Origin: Diphasiastrum complanatum
Lineage: Eukaryota > Streptophyta > Lycopodiopsida > Lycopodiales > Lycopodiaceae
Assembly (NCBI GenBank): GCA_029204225.1
Contig: CM055104.1
Location: 19,807,761-19,871,760 of the forward strand
Length of the DNA stretch: 64,000 nt
Direction: 5' to 3'
Made by a program: the position numbers and the translations under genes. Shown here one piece after another: positions 11,702 through 23,334 of the stretch. How positions within the stretch are numbered: the stretch's first letter is position 1; the number at the start of each line of letters is the position of its first letter. Below the pieces are notes generated by a model. It did not search any database. It saw only the letters and a program-made list of their open reading frames with translations, and was not told the origin of the DNA.

Positions 11702-13215
11702 GCAAGGATATTGCTACAACTAGAGACCATTTTGTTTGGGAGTGTACATGCAAAAGAACCCAAAGTACAAATGATAAGCAAAATGTAATTCCAAGTGAAA
11801 TCAGTAGAGATAATAGATTCCTTCCTTTTAACAAATGATGTGAAAACTATACATAATAAATGACACATTCAAAAATCATAATTAAGATTGAAATTTTTGC
11901 ATAGTGAGTGAACCAAGAGATTTAACTATGTGTATGAAGTTTATAAGATACATGACATTGTCTATTTATAAAATACGTGACATTGTCTATCTGTGGGGAC
12001 ATTGTCTATCCGTGGGAATTTGTCACTAAAAAAATGTACCCATTTTTTTTTTGGTTTTTTATGGCAAAATGCACATTCTTGAATATGACTATTGAGTTTT
12101 CAAAAACATTTTTGCTTATATTGCGTGGATAAAAATTACTCATTTGTAGTTGTTGTGGATGTGTAGATAAAAGTGGCTAGTCTATAGAAAAAACATGGAA
12201 AATCACAACTTAATTCTATAACCAATTGAGTCAAAAGGAACAACATGAATTGAAACTTTCAAATACCTCTTTCAATTTTTAGAATATGAATAGCTACAAA
12301 TATGGTTTGTTTAGACATTTTAATTCACAATAGAAATCTGATACAAGAAGTCGTGCACCTTTCAGCCTCTAAAAGCTCATGTTGTGCCATGAACTATTTA
12401 TTTTAAAACAGAGAGTATAAATAACAAAATTTATGGTTTAGATATGTCATGTCATGTCAGTACAAATATGAAAAATAAATTGAAAATAATTACACACCTG
12501 TACCAAGCTCCAGCCCTATTAATTAGATCAAAATTGTGCAGGTTAGATTTTTGGTTGAGTTGTACTAGTTGGTATTGGATCAAACTCTTCAAGTGTTGAT
12601 TTACATGTAATAGAAACTTTTTTCCATTTTGTGACTTGATATAACATTACATAGGTTAGATTGGAAAAAACAAATGTCAATTATTATGCAGCCATGGATT
12701 TTGTGTCTTTGGACTTGTGTGCCATATTTGCGTACGAGCACAAATACAATTCTAACATGTCTTTGAATCATGCCTTACTTTTTGTAAAATCAATGGAGTA
12801 TTTCTTATTCTTTTGTTAGATGCATCGATTGTTATTCCAAAAGAATCTATTTCTTTGGTATGTTTTGAATACATGAAATCGTGGATTCTTTCAATCCCTT
12901 TGTTGGCAATTCCATTTTTTATATCTAGATTTGCAAGAATCATGGCTTTTTGTGTGCTTTGCAATTTGATTTAATAAATGAAATGAAGGATTTTCAACTT
13001 GGAAATTTAGATTAGGTTGTTTTTAGGGCACACGTGATCTCACCTTTTCAAAAGTTTCTTTTCAATACATATTTATAATATTTGTTCACGTTTTTTTTTC
13101 AAGATTTATTTATTTAACTTCATCAATCTGTGTTATCAATGGATTTTTTCTGTGGCTACATTTTCTCTTCACCCCCTTAAGAACGCAATGCTATTAAAGC
13201 ATCACGAATTGTTTG
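11702..13215. other. Intergenic DNA upstream of DUF3598
   Basis: No gene recognised. The minus-strand promoter of DUF3598 must lie just above 11702, but I see no decisive TATA box. A short tandem motif with GACATTGTCTATC occurs three times at about 11953-12015. The minus-strand frame at 12752-12964 has no recognisable domain. Confidence 0.4.
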
Positions 13216-13218
13216 AGG

Positions 13219-14405
13219 TCACGACAATTCACATACCTTACGAACCTTATCATAATCGATCTCAATACCTTGATCTGATATTGTATGGCCTAGGTATGTG
13301 AGTCTAGTTTGAAAGAACTCACATTTCGACTCCTTAACATGGAGTTTTTCTTGTCTTAGAAGACCCAAGACAATACAAAGAGTGCTCGTCATGCTCATCA
13401 AGGGTCCAACTATTAATCAATATGTCGTCCAAATACACCACAAAAAACTTTCCCAACTATGGACGGAGAATCCATGCTAAGAAGTTCTTGTAACTACTTA
13501 AAAATTTCATCCTCTTTCTTAGTGCTAACCCTGTATGGAAAAAGGGATACAGATTTGCCATTAGTAACTCTATCTGATGGTTGACACTCCTTTGGGGAAG
13601 TAGGTCATCAAGTAAATTTTCAGGAAAAACATCCCTAAATTCTTGCCTAAGTTTATTAAATACCCTACTTTTAGGTGAATTACCACTTAACGAGTTATTT
13701 ACAAACACATTCCAAGGCATTTGCAATAAATCAATATTTAGACTTTGTACATTGACATATGATCATCAACATAAATTTCATCTTTCAGAAAACAAAGTTA
13801 AATTTTATACTCATCGACAAAGTCTTTTAAATATTTAACAACTTCTAAAGTAGATACAATAGGATGAGAAGACTTATCCACATCGCCTCCAAGTTATGCA
13901 AAAAGATTACACTATAAATTACAACAGTCCTTTTTTAAAAACTCGTTTAAATTGGAGTAAAACCACTCATTTCCTAAAATTATGTCTATGCTATCTAAAT
14001 CCATAATATGAAAATCGCAATTCGACATAATCTTGAATCTTGAGCGAGAATTGAGGAACAAGTTGGTTCCAAGCTTGCCGATCTTTCCCAGGTGCCATTT
14101 TCACCACATACCAATGGTTACTTGGCCCATTAGCCACCTTGAGTTTTTGCGCCAATTTAGAATTATGGGTTGAACCATCATAAAAAAGAATAGTCACAGC
14201 TTGGCATCCTACGAGCCCCATTCATAAGAACGAAGTCATGGGGGCCAAAAACAGTTGTATTAAAACGATAATTCTCACAACTAGTGCCATCCTTAAATGA
14301 TAAATCAACAAAAAGAATGTTAGAATTATCTATTGAAAGACTTAAGATACCTACCATGGTTCTTTGTTTCTTCGGGTAATCTTTTGACAAATGCCCCTTT
14401 TCCAT
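13219..14405 (-). pseudogene. Ty3/Gypsy gag-protease-RT relic
   Basis: Read on the minus strand, this contains Gypsy pieces in the correct order. First is a zinc-knuckle-like EKGHLSKDYPKKQR near 14400-14360. Next is a protease-like YDGSTHNSKLAQKL near 14175 and DIILGNEWF near 13975, the end of the aspartic-protease fold. Then comes LRQEFRDVFPENLLDDLLP with VNHQIEL near 13640-13560, the RT N-terminus. Finally VVYLDDILI (the YxDD RT active-site box) near 13440-13415 and CEFFQTRLTYLGHTISDQGI at 13330-13260. The stretch between the RT N-terminus and YLDD is much too short, so RT motifs 1-4 are deleted. Several stops interrupt it. The relic ends abruptly at about 14405 against a plus-strand Copia element. 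Confidence 0.75.
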
Positions 14406-14517
14406 GTAGGAGAAACAGCTTAGGAAGAAGCTAGATCATAGGACAAATAAATGTATTTTCATTGGCTATCCTGATGAACATAAAGCTTATAAAGTTTATG
14501 ACCCATCCACCAATGTA

Positions 14518-14522
14518 GTGTT
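14518..14522. repeat. Target-site duplication of the nested Copia, left copy (GTGTT)
   Basis: GTGTT directly precedes the left LTR and recurs at 19234-19238 after the right LTR. The interrupted host reading frame is continuous when one copy and the insert are removed. Confidence 0.85.
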
Positions 14523-14786
14523 TGTTAACAATCAGAAATGCAACATCAAGCATTCACCATAAGCAATCACCAAGTAGGGAGACGAAAGAAGAACACGCAA
14601 TATCACTCTATCACACTAACACATACTGAATGTAAAATGTACATATAAACTCTGAACCCTGATAGAGAGGGAGAGCCTAGGAGTAGACTACTAGACTAGC
14701 CTACGGCCAGTTACAACTAGTAATAAAGTACATCGTAGACAATAACTAGGAAGTGTAACAATGAAGTTTATCATTGATTTCTAACA
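14523..14786 (-). repeat. 3' LTR of the nested Copia (left copy)
   Basis: 264 bp, matching 18970-19233 with about 10 differences. The inner border follows a purine-rich tract (GAGGGAGAG on the minus strand). Confidence 0.92.
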
Positions 14787-14798
14787 CTCTCCCTCAAT
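14787..14798 (-). other. Polypurine tract of the nested Copia
   Basis: On the minus strand, ATTGAGGGAGAG directly precedes TGTTAGAAATC, the start of the 3' LTR. This is where plus-strand DNA synthesis would be primed. Confidence 0.75.
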
Positions 14799-17700
14799 GA
14801 TAAAATTACATTCTTCTATTCTTAGTAGAGTACGAAACTTTTCAAATTTACCTAATGACTTAGTAAAAATAACTGTCACTTGATCTTCAGATTTACAAAA
14901 AACAAGATCAATGGCTCCATCAAGAATTTTCTCTCGAACAAAATGATAATGTATTTCGATGTGCTTGGTTCGAGCATGTAAAAATGGATTTTTGGCAAGG
15001 TGAATGTAGCTTTGATTGTCACAAGATATAGTAGTTGCATCCACCTATGGTTGACCTAAATCCACAAGCAATCTTCGTAACCATACCACTTCTTGTGCAG
15101 CATTGCTGAGTGCTCGATATTCAGCTTCCGTCAAGGATAAGGCTACTGTAGGTTGCTTTTTGCTACTCTATGAAACTGCAGTTGTACCATAACTGAATGT
15201 ATGACCACTGGTAGACATTTTGTCATCAATATTACCTGCCCAATCAGCATCTGTATATCTTATCAATATTGGCGCTTCAGGCGTGACCATACTTCAAACC
15301 AAAATTTAATGTCCCTCGAATGTATCTAAGAATACGTTTAGCAGACTTCCAGTGTGTCTGACTAGGATCTTGCATAAATTGACTAACAACACCAACATCA
15401 TAAGAAATATCAGGTCCTGTGTGTGTCAAATAAATCAAACTACCCACCAGCTGTCTATACAAATAAGCATCCACTTTCTCAGATTCATCATATGCAGTAA
15501 GCTTCGTGTTGACATCCATAGGTGTACTCAAAGGCTTACAATCCTGCATATTGAACTTATAAAACAGATCTCGTGCATATTTGTTTTGTGTACAAAAGAC
15601 CACGTTTTTCTTTTGCCATACTTCAATGCCAAGACAATAGTGCATCAACCCTAGATTGCTCATGTCAAAAGCATTGGAAAGATCTGATTTGATTTCATCA
15701 ATTAAGCTCTCATTACTTCCTGTAATAATCAAATCATCCACATACAACACAATGAACACTATATCTGAATCTTGTCTTAAGTAAAGATTAGGATCAGCAT
15801 CACTCTTTACCATTCCCCTTCGCTTAAAGTGTTCATCAATGCAAGAGTACCACGCCCGTGGTGCTTGCTTCAATCCATAAATAGCTCTTTTGAACTTACA
15901 AACAAGGTGCTCTCTCCCTAGTTCAATAAATCCTTGAGGTTGTACTAAGTACACCTCTTCATCCAGCACTCCATTAAGAAAAGCAGATTTAACATCCATT
16001 TGTTGGATCTTCCAACCATAGAAAGCAAAAATAACGATGATAGAACGTATAGTTACCATCTTAGCTACGGGTGCGAAGGTTTTCTCAAAATCAATACCTT
16101 CCTACTGTTCAAATCCTCTCGCAACCAACCGTGTTTTGTATTTGTTGAGTTGCCCATCAGCTCCATATTTGATCTTGTATGTCCATTTGCAAGTGATAGG
16201 CGGCTTATCATCAGGTAGCTCAACCAAGTTCCAAGTCCTATTTTTTGATGTAGCTTCCATTTCTATTTCCATAGCTTCACGCCACTCCTCATGCTCCTTT
16301 GCTTTATCAAAAGTTTTTGGTTCTTGAGCCTTGAGCATAGAACCCATTAGGGCTAGATTCATCTCTAATCTTGCAGGAGGTTTTTGATTTCTACTTGATC
16401 TTCTAAGCTCTCCCTGCTCACTAGATTCGGGAGTATCTCCCTTCTTTGCACCATCTGTGACTGATAAGTGCCATTTAGGTACTCTCTTGGGAATTTCAGC
16501 ATCAAGCTTGCCTTTTTCCAATGGATTTTCTATATCAAAATCCACTTCCTTCTTGACCTATACTTTTGCTCCCTCACCAAAAGGTTCAGTGATTACTTCA
16601 GATTGTTCACCTCGGCCCATCTCGTCAAATGTAGCATCCCTAGAAATTACAAGCTTCTGTGCATTTGTGTCATACATCCTGTATGCCTTGGCCCTTCTCA
16701 TCATATCCAAGGAAAATACACTTGATAGGTTTTGCATCCAATTTCCTTTGTTTCTCATCAGGAATATGAGCATAAGCATCACAACCAAATACTCTCAAAT
16801 GAGAAATATTAGGCTTTTTTCCAGTAACAGCTTCATGAGGTGTCTTACCTTCCACGGATTTTGTAGGACACCGATTCAGGATGTGCGTAGCTATGCTACA
16901 AGCTTCTGCCCAAAAGGTGTTTGGCAGACCCTTGCTTTTGAGTATCGCCTTGGCCATCTCAACAATAGATCCGTTCTTTCGTTCTGCAACTCCATTTTGC
17001 TGTGGTGAATAAGATGTTGTAGTCTGCCTCTTGATCCCTTGATCTTTGTAGAAATCAATAAATTCTGTCGAAAAATACTCACCACCTCCATCAGATCTCA
17101 AAGTTTTGATGCAACATCATGTTTGCTTTTCAACTAATGCCTTGAATTCCCTGAACTTAGCAAAAGCATCTGATTTCTTGCTTATGAAATAAATCCAAAT
17201 GCATCTGCTATAATCATCAATGAAGGTGATAAAGTAATAGTAGCCACTAAGAGATCTAGTTTGCATAGGTCCACATAGATCATTGTGGATAAGATCTAGG
17301 ATGCCACTGGCTCTCCTTGCTCCACTTTTGAGAAACCTCTCTCTGTCTTGTTTTCCCAACATGCAACCTTCACAAATTTTTCCTTCAAAAGAAATATTAG
17401 GCAATCCTATACCTAGATTACCTCTTTTGAGAATCTGTGAACTTTGAGCACTAATATGACCAAATCGTTGATGCCAAAGATCACTTCGACTATCAACCGT
17501 GCTTACCATAGTTTGAGCAAAAGATCTCGCATTCAATTTGTAGAGTCGATTCTCATTGACTCTAGCTCCTGTAGCAATCACTTTGTAGTGATTCTTGATG
17601 TCTTTGACAAGACATTTGTCGCTGTCAAACTCAACCTTTAGTTGTTGATCAGCCATCGTCCCAACAGATAGTAGAGTTGAGTTTGACAAGACATTTGTCG

Positions 17701-18340
17701 CTGTCAAACTCAACCTTTAGTTGTTGATCAGCCATCGTCCCAACAAATTGTTAGCTAAGCCAGGTACATATTGCACATTGCTTATCTGCTTTATCTTCCC
17801 GCTGGCTAACTTCACTGGTAACACTCCAACTCCTTTAACAGATAGCAATTTGTCATCGGCTTGTCCAACTTCATCACCATTGTGAGTTTCCTTGAGTTCT
17901 GAAAACCACTCTTTCCTTGAAGTCATGTGCTTGGATGCACCACTATCAATGTACCATGTATCTTTGGCTTCATCACTTGTCATTAATGTTGTAATGAACA
18001 AGTTTGAACTCTTACCTGTATCATCTTCATATTGATCATCATCGTATTGATGTTGATCAGCATAATTGCCCGCTTGTCATTTGCCTTTTCTTTGTTCTAT
18101 CTCCTTTTGTTTCTTGAAGCATTCACGCTCCCAATGACCAAGTTTGTTGCAATACCTACAATTTCCAGGTTTATTTTGCTTGGAATAGTCGTGTCCTTGA
18201 CCTCGGCCTTGATTCTAATTGCCTCTATTTGGGCCATCATTGGATTGTTCTTGAGATTGTTGGAACGATTCATGATATGAGTTTCCACCTCTTGATTGGT
18301 GTCTTCCACGACCAAATCTGCCAACACGTCCTCTCATTGT
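14799..18340 (-). pseudogene. Damaged gag-pol of the nested Copia
   Basis: Domains in minus-strand order: zinc knuckle CRYCNKLGHWEREC (about 18160-18115); protease WYIDSGASKHMTS (about 17965); pre-integrase LWHQRFGHIS and CEGCMLGKQ (17490-17350); integrase HNDLCGPM, FIDDYSR, RSDGGGEYF and SPQQNGVAERKN (17285-16970); RT QMDVKSAFLNG (about 16000), GLKQAPRAWY and YVDDLI (about 15740); RNase H TEAEY (about 15125), KHIEIHYHFVREKI and TKSLGKFEKF (down to 14830). This is the standard TNT1-type order. Frame breaks occur near 17715 (a 79-bp tandem duplication), 17100, 16550 and 16060, with a stop near 15045. Gag upstream of the zinc knuckle is largely unrecognisable. The element could not make a complete polyprotein. 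Confidence 0.9.
17604..17761. repeat. 79-bp tandem duplication inside pol
   Basis: The segment starting TTGACAAGACATTTGTCGC at 17604 recurs at 17683, through GATCAGCCATCGTCCCAACA in both copies. The period of 79 is not a multiple of three and breaks the pol frame between protease and pre-integrase. It explains the frame change near 17713-17717. Confidence 0.9.
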
Positions 18341-18957
18341 AAGAGCTTGATCAAATCCCCTGTTGCGATGACTAAAGTGTACAACTTCTCGGGTTTCTCT
18401 TCAGTTAGCGCGCTTGGATCCGATATTGGTACGGAAAAAAGAGAGAATATAAGAACTTTCAGAGAGAATATTCCAGATTCCCTACTTCGGCGCAGCGGCT
18501 ACGCCGCCTCCTCTTTGCTTAGATTTTGAAACGAGTGATCGTTCAAACAGACAGATATCAGTAATGTGAAAGGTATGAAGCCTCAAAGCTCTAAATGGCA
18601 GTACTAGACACTGTCTGGTGTGATTTGCAGTACTCCAAACAAACAAATGAGAGATTTCTTGGCACAACTCTCTGACAAATGACACTTTTCACAAAGACGA
18701 AAAAAAAATATTGTAAAACTTTTTCCACTCAACAGATTTTCAATCTGTCTGATGCTACCCTGGCCTTTCTGATGCCTCCGAGACTGTGTCTTCATTCCCC
18801 ACTAATAATTCTCCAAAACCTGCAAAGTACATCAAGAAGGATTTCTTCCAGCCGTTTTTGTCTCTCCAAGATTTCACCTCCTGTGAAGGACTTTTTCACT
18901 TCGTTGCGGAGCCTATGACAAGTTGTATCCATTGATCAGGCACGCAAGACTATCGTA

Positions 18958-18969
18958 GCTCTGATACCA
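18958..18969 (-). other. Primer-binding site of the nested Copia (initiator-Met tRNA)
   Basis: The minus strand reads TGGTATCAGAGC immediately after the 5' LTR end. This is the classical Copia primer-binding site complementary to initiator methionine tRNA. Confidence 0.9.
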
Positions 18970-19233
18970 TGGTAACAATCAGAAATGCAACATCAAGCAT
19001 TCACCATAAGCAATCACCAAGTAGGGAGACGGAAGAAGAACACACAATATCACTCTATCACACTAACACATACTGAATGTAAAATGTACATATAAACCCT
19101 GAACCCTGATAGAGAGGGAGAACCTAGGAGTAGACTACTAGACTAGCCTACGGCTAGTTACAACTAATAATAAAGTACATCGTAAACAGTAACTAGGAAG
19201 TGTAACAATGAAGTTTATCATTGATTTCTAATA
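18970..19233 (-). repeat. 5' LTR of the nested Copia (right copy)
   Basis: 264 bp, near-identical to 14523-14786. On the minus strand it ends ...GATTGTTACCA just before the primer-binding site. Its outer end has lost the canonical TG (reads TATTAG instead of TGTTAG). Confidence 0.92.
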
Positions 19234-19238
19234 GTGTT
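19234..19238. repeat. Target-site duplication of the nested Copia, right copy (GTGTT)
   Basis: GTGTT follows the right LTR and matches 14518-14522. Confidence 0.85.
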
Positions 19239-21154
19239 TGTCTCTAGGAATGTAATATTTCAAGAACATGCATATTATGATTTCAAACAACCATTGATAG
19301 ATGATGCTATGTAATTTCATCCTATTCTATGTAGCATTCAACCTTCCAATGTTGATGATTCTTCTACAAAACCTGTAGCTACAACTACAGAAGTCGAGCA
19401 GCAGATAGTACCTGTCACCAAACCAGACCAAGCAAGCTCGAGTAGATCTGGAGAAGTTCAAGAAGAAGAATCAGCGCATCCTGGTCAACCCAATGTTTGC
19501 AGATCCTCACGGACTCGGACAGTTCCTGAGAGGTATGCACCTCAATCATTCTGGACTTCATCAGAAGAACCAGAGAGCCTAGCCAAAGCAATTAACTCCA
19601 AGGATGTTCTGAAGTGGCAAGAAGTTATGGAAAGCGAGTACAACTCAATTTTAATGAATTAGACCTGGACACTGGTCGACTTCCCCACTCACAAGAGAGT
19701 TATCAACAACAAGTAGATCTTCAAGAAGAAGATCAACTTTGATGGTTCCATTGCTAAATGGAAAGCACGGTTGGTGGCTAAGGAATTCACTTAAGTCTAA
19801 GGAGTGGATTACCAAAAAATTTTCAGTCATGTCGTCAAGATGCAGTCAATCAGGACTCTAATTGTGTTAGCAGCTACAGAAGACCTCGAAATGCACCAAA
19901 TGGATGTCAAAACAACATTTCTCAATGGAAACGCTGAAGAGGAGCTATATACCTTCCAACCAGAAGGATTTGAAGTCAAAGACCAAAAGCACAAAGTGTG
20001 CAAGCTGCACAAAGCAATCTACAGTCTGAAATAGGCCGCAAGAGTATGGTTCGATAGAATCAACTCTTATCTCATTCAATTGGGATTTGCAAACAATTCA
20101 TCTGACTGTAATGTTTATTCAAAGCATATAGGCACCAATTCAGTTCACATAGCTCTTTACGTAGATGATGTGTTTATTTTGTCTAACGACACTTCTCTTC
20201 TACACACCACTAAGAGTAATCTGTCAAAGGAATTTGACATGACTAATTTAGGAGCTGTTCATTCTTTGCTAGGAATTCACATTACTAGAGATAAACTACA
20301 GAAGAAGATCTATCTTAGTCAGCAGGCATATCTAAAAGGCATTTTAGAAAATTTTCATATGTCTGATTGCAAACCAATTGATACTCCAATGGATCCAAGT
20401 ATAGTATTGACTAAACCTTCTTGTGCTAAGACTGATAGTGAAGTACTCGACTTATCGAAGTACCCTTATCATTCACTAATTGGATCTCTAATGTATGCAA
20501 TGCTGTGTACTAGACCAGATTTAGCATACACTATTAGCACGTTAAGTCAATTTATGTCTAATCCCAGGATCTCTCATTGGAAAGTATTGAAGAGAGTAAT
20601 GAGATATATTCAAGGAAGTTTAGATCACATCTTATGTTACGATCGAAATGCTATCGACCCACTTGTCCTGCGAGGCTACTCCGACTCAGATTGGGCAGGA
20701 ACAGTTTTTACTATAAAATCTACCTCCGGGTTTTGTTTCTATCTGACAAGGGGACCGATTTCATGGAATTCAAGAAAGCAGAAATCAGTCGCGCTTTCTT
20801 CAACAAAAACAGAGGACCTCGCAATATGTCAAGCTTCAAAAGAAGCTATATGGATCAGGTTGTTACTTCACGACTTACATCACACTCAGTTTAATGCTAC
20901 CACCATTCTGTGTGACAACGTGAGCTGTATTTCACTACCATTGAATCCCATATTTCATGGCAAATCCAAACACATAGAAATCCGGTATCATTTCATTCGG
21001 GAGAAAGTTTTCTCAGGGCAAGTGATATTTCAATATTGCTCCACAACGGAAATGGTCGTAGACATTTTCACCAAAGCGCTTCCCAAGATCAAGCATCAGA
21101 AGTTCTTCAGCATGTTGAACCTGATGAAGATACTAAGGCACCAACCGTGACCTT

Positions 21155-22401
21155 AAGGGGGACTGTTGGAAATTAAGCCCACAGTTGCCTCCTTGGTGAA
21201 TCATAACTTAGATAGCCAATTACTTGAAGAACGTCTACAACGGACTTCCGACTGATCGCCAGCAAAGGGTAACCAATCCCATTATAAATTTGAGTTCAAA
21301 TGTTAAGTTTAATAACTTGAAGTCATTGAAGACTTGGCCATCTTCAAGGACTTCCACAAACTTGCATTTAGAACAAGTCTACAGATTTACATTACTTTTT
21401 GAACAGTCTACAGAAATACACTAAGTGTCGCACAATTTGCTTTTTTCGCACTTTCCCGAAAAATGCAACACTTACCTTCGACTTCTTCCGTTCAACTATT
21501 TTGAAGAAGTCAAACCTGTTCACAGTTCAAAAGTTTAACTATTTTTCAGCACCTTCAGCTTTTTCACATTTTTTCGAAAAATGCGAGAAAAGATAAATTC
21601 CATAAGGTCCTCTATTTTTAAGAGTTAAACTATTAAAGGCACCTTCGCCAACTTTTTAAGAGCACCTTCAAGTTGTTTTAAAGGTACCTTCGGCTTCTTC
21701 GCTTTTTTCCAGAAAGCGCAGGAAAGCCAAACTGTTACAGAGATTTTCGCTTTTTTTAGGGCACCTTCAACTTTCTAAGGAGGGCTTAAACTTATTTAGG
21801 ACACTTCAATTTTTTTGCAAAAACCCAAAGAGAGAGAAAAATGCCGAAGGTCGTAAAAAATGAACGAGGTTCGTTCCCACGTTACTTCATGAAATTTTGC
21901 AAAGTGACGAAAATTTGCGACATCCTCGTCCGCATCAACAATCCTGATTTGTTAACCGCATACACTATGTACAATTGTCACATAAGCCATATACTTCCAA
22001 GTACAACGACTTTCCCAATTAGGTGACAAACATTCAATGTAGTTAATACATGGATGAAATCTATAAATAGATCATCCAAGCACAGATTAGTGGTTGCTCC
22101 ATCCATGAGACGTATTATTTGGGCCTCCCAGTTATGCCATCAATTTTTGGTTGTAACTGCTATTTGTATTGTACTTCAATGTAATATAGCAGCAAGAGTT
22201 TTTCTGTCTGTGTATAACATAGATGAATGCTTGTTGTGATTGAATGCACTCTATCGTTGTTTAATCGCGTTGGTTTACTCACTTTGATCAGAACACGGAC
22301 GTCTACGACTCCTCAGTTTCTGATCAAACGATGGTTGTCTTTGACGCTTGAGGAACTCGCGATATCATACTACTCTTTTATTTATTTCAGAACCATACTT
22401 C
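21155..22401 (+). repeat. 3' LTR of the older Copia, with polypurine tract
   Basis: A polypurine tract AAGGGGGAC (21155-21163) precedes TGTTGGAAATTAAGCCCAC at 21164, the expected start of a Copia 3' LTR right after RNase H. A TATA box lies at 22062. The right border is not resolved; about 22401 (CTTCACA) is a guess, giving roughly 1.2 kb. No 5' LTR was found, consistent with left truncation at 14405. The segment 21450-21780 contains diverged repeats of GCACCTTC with CGCTTTTTTC-like neighbours, which might be an enhancer-like array. Confidence 0.6.
22062..22070 (+). promoter_or_regulatory. TATA box in the older Copia LTR
   Basis: TATAAATAG lies about 900 bp into the LTR, a good match to plant TATA boxes and in the right strand for element transcription. 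Confidence 0.5.
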
Positions 22402-23150
22402 ACACTGAATCGGATTTTTGGTAATACCACACACAAACCATTTCTAATCTCTTCAGTATACTGTACTTTCGTTCTTGAGAGTATGAATTAATTTTTAAGA
22501 TCTTATTGGGCAATTAGAACACTTAAAGTTGTGATTACATTTAGCATAAGCTGTCTATTAGACTATTTTTGCATCTAGCGGCTGATTAGAACGGGAGAGC
22601 TGTTCCGCAATATTCCTACTCTCTTCTCCATTCGCGTTCTTCCTTCTAACTTGCCCCCATCACCTCTCACCATCGCCTCATCCTCCACCACCTCCTTCTA
22701 GGCCAAGAGGCAGACCACGTGACCCGCCATATGGATGAAAAATATCCGGAGGCTTCAGAAGACAAATAGTCTTTTGATTCTGAAAGCTCACATCCAGAGA
22801 TCAATCAGACAGGTAACAAGAAGTCTCTCTGCAGATGTGAAATGAACATTCACGACAGTTGAAGCTCTGCACTCAGCCTATGAGGATTGGAAGCCTATGA
22901 GTAATTGTAGCCTTTGTATATTTCCATATCATTTCGTGTGGATTGATCCGATATTCCATTAAGCTAAAATTTTGTTTTCTGACCTTCATATATCATTTGG
23001 ACATCATGCCTCAACATACAATCGCTACATTACATATGCTTTACTTGTATAAAAAACAAAATCGGAAGCCTTTTGAGGCTATAATCCATCGTTGAACAAA
23101 TTGCATACTACATTGTTAGTACTTTGTTACAAAATACTTTGTTACTCTAT
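22402..23150. other. Intergenic DNA, nothing recognised
   Basis: No coding domain seen. The segment separates the old Copia LTR from sequence homologous to the palindrome array at 42.9-43.1 kb. Confidence 0.4.
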
Positions 23151-23290
23151 AAACATAGGTTTAATTTTATTTTTAGAAAAGTGTTATTGAAGTTGTAAAA
23201 GCTAGCATGTCGGCGAGCTACCTTGCAATTTTTTTATTTAAAAAAAATAAAGTTTTTTCGAAAAACTTTTCGAAAAAAAATGCTAATAGT
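23127..23290. repeat. Segment homologous to 42.93-43.08 kb, with palindrome
   Basis: From ACAAAATACTTTGTTACTC through TTGAAGTTGTAAAAGCTAGC this matches 42932-43010 closely and in the same orientation. It includes the palindromic motif GCTAGCATGTCGGCGAGCTA at 23201-23220. Only one motif copy is kept here, against five at 43 kb. It lies just downstream, in minus-strand sense, of the exon at 23335-23557. Confidence 0.8.
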
Positions 23291-23334
23291 AAAGAAATTT
23301 AATTTGAATATGTACATACTAATCGTATACTTAC

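Larger units (their letters stand above)
14523..19233 (-). mobile_element. Complete Ty1/Copia retrotransposon, TNT1-like, nested in another Copia
   Basis: A full-length 4.7-kb element in minus orientation: 264-bp LTRs at both ends, a primer-binding site, a polypurine tract and a GTGTT target-site duplication. LTR ends are TGTTAGAAATC at the 5' end and GATTGTTAACA at the 3' end, with small changes in the right copy. I count about 10 differences between the LTRs by eye, so insertion was fairly recent compared with most elements here. The body encodes a damaged gag-pol. It interrupts an older Copia pol, a clear nested insertion. Confidence 0.92.
14406..21150 (+). pseudogene. Older Ty1/Copia pol, split by a nested Copia insertion
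   Basis: Pol of a plus-strand Copia element in two parts, 14406-14522 and 19234-21150, interrupted by the younger element at 14523-19233. Left part ends CIFIGYPDEHKAYKVYDPST...VF. The right part continues V-S-R-N-V-I-F-Q-E, the normal end of Copia integrase, so the junction is seamless after removing the insert and one target-site copy. Then follow RT (MHQMDVKTTFLNG near 19900; active-site YVDDV near 20160) and RNase H (KSTSGFCFY; STKTEDLA; SKHIEIRYHFIREKV), ending at 21148. In-frame stops occur at 19660, 19714, 19792, 19798 and 20032; the part from 20080 on is open. The 5' portion (gag, protease, most of integrase) is missing at a sharp edge near 14405. Confidence 0.88.

Noticed and set aside
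12752-12964. 70-codon minus-strand frame near the Gypsy relic
   Set aside because: Hydrophilic and plausible, but lies beyond the expected end of the RT piece and shows no motif.
20577-20894. 105-codon frame in the Copia RNase H region
   Set aside because: Alternate-frame shadow of pol, which reads through in the correct frame.
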